Shown piece after piece: positions 56,038-64,000 of a stretch of DNA of 64,000 nt. Source of the stretch: Symbioplanes lichenis (GTDB taxonomy: Bacteria; Actinomycetota; Actinomycetes; Mycobacteriales; Micromonosporaceae); NCBI RefSeq assembly GCF_030709675.1, contig NZ_JAUZQD010000003.1:558001-622000 (forward strand), given 5' to 3'. Every line of letters starts with the position of its first letter. The stretch's first letter is position 1. The notes below the pieces were generated by a model. The model saw nothing but the letters and a program-made list of their open reading frames with translations, did no database searches and had not been told where the DNA came from. A program made the position numbers and the translations under genes.

Positions 56038-57960
56038 GTGGACACCGCGTACCGCGTGAGTCCACTCCGTCAGGGTGACCCCGAGCAGCTCGGGCGCTAC
56101 CGGCTGACCGGGCGCCTCGGCTCCGGCGGCATGGGCGTCGTCTATCTGGCCCGCGACCCCGACGGCACGTACGTCGCGATCAAGCAGGTCCACGTCACGC
56201 TGATCAACGACCCGGAGTTCCGGGGCCGCTTCCGCAGCGAGGTCGAGCGGGCCAAGCAGGTGCCGCCCTTCGCCACCGCCGAGGTGCTCGACTACGACCT
56301 CGACCACCAGCCGCCCTACCTGGTCGTCGAGTACGTCGACGGGCCCAGCCTGGCCGAGGTCGTCGAGGACCGCGGCCCGCTGCGCTCGGCGGCGCTGCAC
56401 TCGCTGGCCGTCGGCGTGGCCACCGCGCTGTCCGGCATCCACGGTGCCGGGGTCATCCACCGCGACCTCAAGCCCGACAACGTGCTGCTCGCCCCGGGCA
56501 GCCCCAAGGTCATCGACTTCGGCATCGCCCGGGCGTTCGAGGCGACCAGCCAGCACACGCGCACGGACCAGATGGTGGGCACGGTCGCGTACATGGCGCC
56601 GGAGCGCTTCTCCTCCGAGCCCGGCACGCCGCTGACCGCCGCCGCCGACATCTTCGCGTGGGGCTGCGTCGTGGCCTACGCGGGCACCGGACGCACGCCC
56701 TTCCACGGCGACTCGCCCCCGGCGACGGCCGGGCGCATCCTCACCCAGCCGCCCTATCTCGAGGGGCTGTCCGAGCCGTTGCGCGGGCTGGTCGAGCTGA
56801 CCCTGTCCAAGGACCCCGCCGACCGGCCGACCGCGCGTGAGCTGCTCGACATGCTGCTCGGCGACGTGCCGGTCCCGCGCCCGGCGTCCGCCGCCCCGGC
56901 CGCGACTCCCGCCGCCCCGGCTTCGTCGAAGCCGGCCGCCACCGGACCCGAGTGGGCGGTCCCGGCTCCGGGGTTGCTGCGCGGCGAGACCCCGGCGGAC
57001 CCGTACGCCCCGTCGTGGAAGCCCTCCGACGAATACGGCCTGAGCGCCGGCCCGTACGAGCACTACCAGTCCGCCCCCGCCACCGACCGCCGCCGGGCGC
57101 GCCGGGGCAAGCTGCTGGCCGGCTTCGCCGTGCTGCTCGTGGCGGCCGGGCTCGGCACCACCGGGCTCGTGCTGGCCCAGGCGGACGAGAGCAAGCCGCC
57201 CGTGCGCGCCGCGGACAGCGGCGGCGCGGCCGGGGTGGGCGCCGTGGTGCCCGGATCGGCCACGCCGTCGCGGGAGCCGGCGCCGGGCTCGGTCCCCGCG
57301 ACCGACCCGCAGGACTACACCGAGCCGGAGCCGAGCCGCGCGGCCACGCGCACCTCCAAGCCGAAGCCCTCGAAGACGGTGAAGCCGACGCCGAAGGAGC
57401 CGACCGGCGGCGAGCCGATCATCCAGGACCCGCTCAACCAGCCCGGCCAGTGGCTGGACAGCGAGATCCGCGAGCAGCAGGCCAACTGCTTCACCCAGGA
57501 CGTCATGCGGGCGGGCCGCGTCGACCGGGGCACCTATCAGTGCGTCGGGCCGGACGAGTCGGTGACCAACGACTTCGGCGTCGAGGTGACCACCTCGCTG
57601 CAGTCGGCCGGCAGCTGCGCGGCGATCTGGTTCCACTGGGCCGACGACCGCGGCGGCGACGTGCTGCGCGTCTGCCAGGACGAGATCTCGGTCGCCGCGG
57701 ACAAGCCGGACAGCAAGACGGTCTTCGACAAGGTCACGCTCAAGAAGAAGATCGCGCTCAAGAAGTCGGTCCGGGTGCACGCCGTGGTGCGCGAGGGCTC
57801 GGTGCAGGTCTTCCGGGACGGCGCCTTCGTCACCGACCTCGACCTGCCCGCCTCGGAGCCCGACCGCGGCCAGATCCGGCTCGGCATCAGCGTCGAGGCC
57901 GTCGACGTCACCCCGCCCTACACCGTGCACTTCGCGAACGTGGACATCCGCTCGCTGTAG
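56038..57960 (+). CDS. Membrane Ser/Thr protein kinase at the end of the redox operon
   Basis: A 640-residue receptor-type kinase. The kinase domain (about 20-275) has GSGGMGVVY, Lys49, HRDLKPDN with Asp143, DFG Asp160 and MAPERF. A Pro/Ala linker, one membrane helix (about 358-378) and an extracytoplasmic region follow. The last 170 residues have the beta-rich pattern of a concanavalin-like or family 16-type sensor domain with a Cys pair. Very similar in kinase and linker to the product of 5394-7412. GTG 56038 is chosen as GGGGAG lies six bases upstream; TTG 56032, overlapping the ccdA stop, is the alternative. Its close coupling suggests it phosphorylates or senses the redox proteins. Confidence 0.9.
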   Translation: MDTAYRVSPLRQGDPEQLGRYRLTGRLGSGGMGVVYLARDPDGTYVAIKQVHVTLINDPEFRGRFRSEVERAKQVPPFATAEVLDYDLDHQPPYLVVEYVDGPSLAEVVEDRGPLRSAALHSLAVGVATALSGIHGAGVIHRDLKPDNVLLAPGSPKVIDFGIARAFEATSQHTRTDQMVGTVAYMAPERFSSEPGTPLTAAADIFAWGCVVAYAGTGRTPFHGDSPPATAGRILTQPPYLEGLSEPLRGLVELTLSKDPADRPTARELLDMLLGDVPVPRPASAAPAATPAAPASSKPAATGPEWAVPAPGLLRGETPADPYAPSWKPSDEYGLSAGPYEHYQSAPATDRRRARRGKLLAGFAVLLVAAGLGTTGLVLAQADESKPPVRAADSGGAAGVGAVVPGSATPSREPAPGSVPATDPQDYTEPEPSRAATRTSKPKPSKTVKPTPKEPTGGEPIIQDPLNQPGQWLDSEIREQQANCFTQDVMRAGRVDRGTYQCVGPDESVTNDFGVEVTTSLQSAGSCAAIWFHWADDRGGDVLRVCQDEISVAADKPDSKTVFDKVTLKKKIALKKSVRVHAVVREGSVQVFRDGAFVTDLDLPASEPDRGQIRLGISVEAVDVTPPYTVHFANVDIRSL

Positions 57961-57968
57961 AGGGCCGA

Positions 57969-58025
57969 TTAAGCCATCGCTTAACTTGCCGTTGACACTC
58001 TGATCTCAGGGCGAATCATGGCGGC
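57969..58025 (+). promoter_or_regulatory. Promoter and palindrome ahead of the cox operon
   Basis: TTAAGC-N4-GCTTAA (57969-57984, perfect) lies eight bases before TTGACA (57992-57997). AATCAT (58014-58019) follows after 16 bases, then six to ATG 58026. The palindrome fits a T-N11-A type LysR site, and the start could be leaderless. Confidence 0.55.
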
Positions 58026-58898
58026 ATGCAGGTTCCGGCCCCGTTCGAGTACGCCCGTGCGTCCACGGTGGACGAAGCCGTCGCTCTGCTCGAGCGGCTC
58101 GGCGACACCGCCCGGCTGATCGCCGGCGGGCACAGTCTGCTGCCCATGATGAAGCTGCGCCTGGCGAGCTTCGACCACCTCATCGACATCAACGACCTGC
58201 ACGGCGAGCTGGGCTACATCACGGTCACCCCGGACGAGGTACGCATCGGCGCCCTCGCCCGGCACCGCGAACTGCTCGAGTCCGACGAGCTCGCCGCCGT
58301 GCACCCGATCTTCCGCGACGCGGAGCGCGTCATCGCCGACCCCGTCGTCCGCAACCGCGGCACGCTCGGCGGCTCGCTGTGCCAGGCCGACCCGTCCGAG
58401 GACCTGTCCGCGGTGTGCACCGCGCTCGGCGCCTCGTGCGTGATCCGCGGGTCCGGTGGCTCGCGCGTCGTGCCGATGGCGGACTTCCACCGCGGCCCGT
58501 ACGAGACCGCGGTCGGCGAGGGGGAGATCCTGACCGAGGTACGCGTCCCGGTGCACGCGCGCGCCGGGAGTGCGTACGCCAAGGTGGAACGCCGCGCGGG
58601 CGACTGGGCCGTGGTGTCCGCGGGTGCCTTCGTGCGCCTCGCCGCGGACGGCACGATCGCGGACGCGCGCGTGGGGCTGGCCGCGGTCGGGCCGAACACG
58701 ACCGGGATCCCCGGCATCCCGGCGGCGTTGCGCGGGCGGGCGCCGGCGGAGGACGTGTACGCCGAGGCGGGCGCGATCGCCGCGGAAGGCTGCGACCCCG
58801 CCACCGACCAGCGCGGGAGTGCCGACTACAAGCGCCATCTCGCGGCGGAGCTGACCAGGCGGACCCTGCGCGTCGCGGTGTCCCGGGCGGGGGGTTGA
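58026..58898 (+). CDS. coxM: CO dehydrogenase FAD-binding (medium) subunit
   Basis: Carries FAD that passes electrons from the Fe-S subunit to the quinone pool or another acceptor. The 290-residue protein has the two FAD motifs of the family, AGGHSLLPMMKLRL (about 33-46) and TLGGSLCQADPSED (about 114-127), and the C-terminal helical CO_deh_flav domain. Normal length. First gene of the coxMSL order seen in carboxydotrophic bacteria. coxS follows three bases after its stop. Expression probably answers to the palindrome upstream. Confidence 0.94.
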   Translation: MQVPAPFEYARASTVDEAVALLERLGDTARLIAGGHSLLPMMKLRLASFDHLIDINDLHGELGYITVTPDEVRIGALARHRELLESDELAAVHPIFRDAERVIADPVVRNRGTLGGSLCQADPSEDLSAVCTALGASCVIRGSGGSRVVPMADFHRGPYETAVGEGEILTEVRVPVHARAGSAYAKVERRAGDWAVVSAGAFVRLAADGTIADARVGLAAVGPNTTGIPGIPAALRGRAPAEDVYAEAGAIAAEGCDPATDQRGSADYKRHLAAELTRRTLRVAVSRAGG

Positions 58899-58901
58899 GG
58901 C

Positions 58902-59353
58902 ATGCGGGTCACGATGATCGTCAACGGCGACGAGGTCACCCGGGAGATCGAGGACCGGCTGCTGCTCGTCCACTTCCTGCGCGACACGCTGGGCCTCACG
59001 GGTACGCACTGGGGCTGCGACACGAGCAACTGCGGCACCTGCGTCGTGTGGCTGGACGGCGAGCCGGTCAAGTCGTGCACCGTGCTCGCGGCGATGGCCG
59101 GGGGCCACGAAGTGCGTACGGTCGAGGACCTCGCGGCGAACGGGACGCTGGATCCCGTCCAGGAAGGCTTCATGCAGTGTCATGGGTTGCAGTGCGGTTT
59201 CTGCACGCCCGGGATGCTCATGACCGCGCGGGCGCTGCTGGACCGCAACCCGGACCCGTCCGAGAGCGAGATCCGCGAGGCGATCTCCGGGCAGATCTGC
59301 CGCTGCACCGGCTACGCGACAATTGTCCGATCTGTGCGATGGGCGGCTTCGTC

Positions 59354-59357
<4 letters not shown>
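58902..59357 (+). CDS. coxS: CO dehydrogenase iron-sulfur (small) subunit
   Basis: A 151-residue protein with two [2Fe-2S] clusters. The plant-ferredoxin-like one uses GCDTSNCGTC (Cys-x4-Cys-x2-Cys) and the Cys of VKSC. The helical one uses CGFC and CRCTGY. They link the molybdenum centre of CoxL with FAD of CoxM. All eight Cys appear present. ATG 58902. The stop overlaps the start of coxL (ATGA), so synthesis is coupled. Length matches the family. Confidence 0.95.
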
Positions 59358-61720
<2,363 letters not shown>

Positions 61721-61728
61721 GGGGTTCC

Positions 61729-62553
61729 GTGCTGTCCATAGCCGAGCGGGCCGCGACGCTCACCCAGCAGCGGCAGCCCTTCGTGCACGCGACGGTCGTC
61801 CGCGCGCAACAGCCCACGTCCGCCCGGCCCGGCGACGCGGCGGTGATCCTGTCCGACGGATCGCTCGAGGGCTTCGTGGGCGGACACTGTGCCGAGGGTA
61901 CGGTCCGGGCCGCGGCCCTGGACACGCTGCGCGACGGGTCCACGCTGTTGCTCCGGGTGCTCCCGTCGGCGTCGGACGACTTTCCCGAGGCGCCCGGGGC
62001 CCGCGTGGTCGTCAACCCGTGTCACTCGGGCGGCGCCATCGAGATCTTCCTCCGGCCCGTCCTGCCCGCCCGGGTGGTGACGGTGGCGGGCTCGTCGCCG
62101 ATCGCCGCGGCGGTCCGGGAGCTGGCGCTCTTCCTGGAATGGGAGGTGGGGTCCGCGTACTCCGGCGCCTCCGCGGCCGTGGTCGCCTCGCTCGGCTCCG
62201 ACGACCATGCCGCCGTCCGGGCCGCCCTCGACGCCGAGGTCGGGCATGTCGCCCTGGTGGCGAGCCGGCGACGCGGGTCGGCGCTGGTCGAGGAGCTGGG
62301 GCTGACGGCCGGGGAACGGGCGCGGGTGCACTTCCCGGCGGGGCTCGACATCGGGGCGCGTACCCCGCAGGAGATCGCCCTGTCCATCATGGCCTCCCTT
62401 GTGGGGGTGCCGCGCGTGGCGGCCGTCGCGGCGCCGCGCACCGCTGTCGACCCGGTGTGCGGGATGACGGTCACTGTCGGTCCGGATGCGGTGGTCGCGG
62501 GAGACCATTACTTCTGCTGTACGGGATGCCGCGACGCGTATGCCGCCCGATAG
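61729..62553 (+). CDS. XdhC-type molybdoenzyme maturation factor fused to a YHS domain
   Basis: A 274-residue protein. Residues about 1-225 follow the XdhC/CoxI family: an N-terminal domain with GFVGGHCAEGTVRA, which includes the conserved Cys, and a Rossmann domain (ARVVTVAGSSPIAAAV, HVALVASRRRG, ARVHFPAGLDIGARTPQEIALSIMA). XdhC proteins protect and insert the molybdenum cofactor and help make it sulfurated. The last 40 residues are a YHS metal-binding domain (DPVCGMTV ... YFCCTGCRDAYAA), which may bring copper for the Mo-Cu site; that last idea is inference. GTG 61729 has AGGGGG five bases upstream. Confidence 0.88.
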   Translation: MLSIAERAATLTQQRQPFVHATVVRAQQPTSARPGDAAVILSDGSLEGFVGGHCAEGTVRAAALDTLRDGSTLLLRVLPSASDDFPEAPGARVVVNPCHSGGAIEIFLRPVLPARVVTVAGSSPIAAAVRELALFLEWEVGSAYSGASAAVVASLGSDDHAAVRAALDAEVGHVALVASRRRGSALVEELGLTAGERARVHFPAGLDIGARTPQEIALSIMASLVGVPRVAAVAAPRTAVDPVCGMTVTVGPDAVVAGDHYFCCTGCRDAYAAR

Positions 62554-63391
62554 CTCGTCGGATCTGCGGCGCCGGCTCGATGCCGTGGGTTACCTGGCGG
62601 ACGACGGGCTCGCCATGGCCGCGTTCCTGGCGGTGCGGCTCGGGCGGCCGCTGCTGCTCGAAGGCGAGCCGGGCGTCGGGAAGACCGCGGCGGCCAAGGC
62701 CCTCGCCGGCGCGCTCGGCACCGTGCTCATCCGGCTGCAGTGCTACGACGGGCTCGGCGTCGCGGAGGCGCTCTACGAGTGGAACCACCAGCGCCAGCTC
62801 CTCGCCGTCCGCTCGCCCTCGGTGAGCGACCTGTTCACGGAGGAGTTCCTGATCGAACGGGCGGTGCTGCGGGCCGTACGCCATCCGGGCCCCACGCCGC
62901 CCGTGCTGCTCATCGACGAGATCGACCGCGCCGACGACGAGTTCGAGGCGCTGCTGTTCGAGTTTCTCGGGGAAGCCGCGGTGACCGTGCCGGAGCTGGG
63001 CACCTTCACGGCCGCGCAGCCGCCCCTCGTGGTCCTCACCTCCAACCGCAGCCGCGACCTGCACGACGCGCTGCGCCGCCGCTGCCTCTACCACTGGATC
63101 GACTACCCGGCGCCGGCGCGGGTGGCCGAGATCGTCCGCCGCACGGTGCCGGGCGCCTCGGAACCGCTGATCGGCGCGGCCGGTGACTTCGTCGGGCGGG
63201 TACGCGCGCTGAGCCTCGACAAGGCGCCCGGGCTGGCCGAGACCATCGACTGGGTTGCCGCGCTGACTGTGCTCGGCGTCACCGACCTGCTCGCGCCCGA
63301 GGTGCCGGCCACCCTCGGCGCCCTCGTCAAGACCCCGGACGACCTCGCCCTCGTCACCGCTCTCGGAAGGCCTGGCCATGAAGATCGTTAA
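62540..63391 (+). CDS. coxD: MoxR-type AAA ATPase of the cox cluster (CoxD)
   Basis: A 283-residue AAA+ ATPase. Walker A is GEPGVGKTAAAKA (about 41-53), Walker B LLIDEIDRADDEFEALL, with sensor region LTSNRSRDLHDALRRRC and helical lid to the end. CoxD of carboxydotrophs is a MoxR-family chaperone needed to assemble the CuSMoO2 site. The start overlaps XdhC by 14 bases and the end overlaps coxG by 14, so coupled expression is very likely. Its VWA-domain partner CoxE is not in view; it may lie beyond the window. Confidence 0.92.
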   Translation: MPPDSSSDLRRRLDAVGYLADDGLAMAAFLAVRLGRPLLLEGEPGVGKTAAAKALAGALGTVLIRLQCYDGLGVAEALYEWNHQRQLLAVRSPSVSDLFTEEFLIERAVLRAVRHPGPTPPVLLIDEIDRADDEFEALLFEFLGEAAVTVPELGTFTAAQPPLVVLTSNRSRDLHDALRRRCLYHWIDYPAPARVAEIVRRTVPGASEPLIGAAGDFVGRVRALSLDKAPGLAETIDWVAALTVLGVTDLLAPEVPATLGALVKTPDDLALVTALGRPGHEDR

Positions 63392-64000
63392 CGAGTTCAC
63401 GGTGCACACGCCGGTCGCCCGGGCCTGGGAGGTGCTGACCGACCTGGCCGGCATCGCCCCGTGCCTGCCCGGCGCGCGGCTGACCGGAGTGGACGGCGAC
63501 ACGTACCAGGGCCGGGTGAAGGTCAAGGTCGGGCCGGTCGTCTCCGACTTCGCCGGCACGGCCCGCTTCGTCGAGAAGGACGCCGGGGCCCACCGCGCGG
63601 TCATCGACGCCAAGGGCCGCGACGCCCGGACCTCGGGCAACGCGAGCGCGACGGTGATCGCGGCGCTGCGGCCCGAGGGCGACAGCACGGTCGTCAGCGT
63701 CGACACGGACCTGCGGATCTCGGGGAAGCTGGCCCAGTTCGGCAGCAGCATGATCAAGGAGGTGTCGGGCAAGCTGCTGGCCGAGTTCGTCACCAACCTC
63801 GAAGCCAAGCTGGCCGCCGATTCGCCCGCGCCTGCCCCCGAACCCGCCTCTTCTCCCGCACCGGTTTCCTTGCCCGGGACGGACGGCGACGCACTCGATC
63901 TCGTGCAGTTCGCGGGCGGCTCGGTCGTCCGGCGCCTCGTCCCCGTCGCCGCCGGACTGGTGGTCGCGGCGGCGGTCATCGTCTGGCTGGCCCGGCGCTG
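63378..64000 (+). CDS. coxG: CoxG-like SRPBCC protein with membrane anchor (cut by window end)
   Basis: Recruits CO dehydrogenase to the cytoplasmic membrane in related bacteria. The 207 visible codons begin MKIVNEFTVHTPVARAWEVL and show the SRPBCC fold (LAGIAPCLPGARLTGV, YQGRVKVKVGPVVSDFAGTARF, to about 150). A Pro/Ala/Ser-rich linker follows and a C-terminal hydrophobic helix (about 187-204, VPVAAGLVVAAAVIVWLA). The frame is open at base 64000. Two remaining bases TG may be the first of a TGA stop, which would make this nearly the full 207 residues. ATG overlaps coxD by 14 bases. Confidence 0.93.
   Translation, partial: MKIVNEFTVHTPVARAWEVLTDLAGIAPCLPGARLTGVDGDTYQGRVKVKVGPVVSDFAGTARFVEKDAGAHRAVIDAKGRDARTSGNASATVIAALRPEGDSTVVSVDTDLRISGKLAQFGSSMIKEVSGKLLAEFVTNLEAKLAADSPAPAPEPASSPAPVSLPGTDGDALDLVQFAGGSVVRRLVPVAAGLVVAAAVIVWLARR

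Overview
The window is very GC-rich (visibly around 70% or more, with strongly G/C-ending codons) and gene-dense on both strands. It looks like chromosomal DNA of a filamentous actinomycete. The overall gene style suggests Micromonosporaceae, perhaps an Actinoplanes relative, but this is a gestalt judgement and not a database result. I saw no tRNA or rRNA gene, no insertion sequence and no CRISPR array. A recurrent feature is a TANNNT -10 box 6-9 bases before an ATG or GTG that lacks a Shine-Dalgarno sequence. Many genes here therefore look leaderless, and this rule decided several starts.

Layout. 1-5350: a glycerol regulon, with glpF-glpK-glpD leftward, and a divergent IclR-type regulator (GylR-like) coupled to a second glycerol kinase. 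5394-8747: a receptor-type Ser/Thr kinase, a small protein, and a PadR regulator overlapping a signal peptidase I. 8802-13679: an NTF2-like protein, fused-subunit glycyl-tRNA synthetase, a divergent acyl-CoA dehydrogenase and a degraded hydrolase gene. 13724-19392: three exported enzymes (a PAP2/haloperoxidase-like protein, a Calx-beta hydrolase and a glycerophosphodiester phosphodiesterase). 19611-24746: small unknown genes, an XRE/DUF5753 regulator pair, a YdcF-like protein, a LuxR regulator and a lipase.

24817-28927: an HslV-like Ntn hydrolase beside a membrane-anchored nSTAND NTPase with a WD40-type C-terminus, the clearest conflict-system candidate. 28980-35000: a PRC-barrel protein, 2H phosphoesterase, lipoprotein plus processive GT2, a Fic protein with a palindrome inside its promoter, and a serine hydrolase. 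35075-41685: a FUSC transporter, GAF-GGDEF cyclase, UDP-glucose dehydrogenase, a 35-bp tandem repeat that generates coupled mini-ORFs, an unknown protein and CutC. 41835-49598: a secreted GH2 enzyme, a Trypco1-like/trypsin-like protease operon with a palindrome over its promoter, an LLM oxidoreductase, an OFA transporter with its 35-residue small partner, an SDR and a GNAT.

49878-57960: an exported stalk-like protein, then a likely redox operon (heme-type membrane protein with eight DTQTRM repeats, NuoF-ferredoxin fusion, thioredoxin-like lipoprotein, CcdA, Ser/Thr kinase). 58026-64000: a form I CO dehydrogenase operon coxMSL with XdhC-YHS, CoxD-like and CoxG-like maturation genes, cut by the window end. 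The redox operon directly precedes the cox operon on the same strand, so a link between CO oxidation and membrane/periplasmic redox is possible but inferred.
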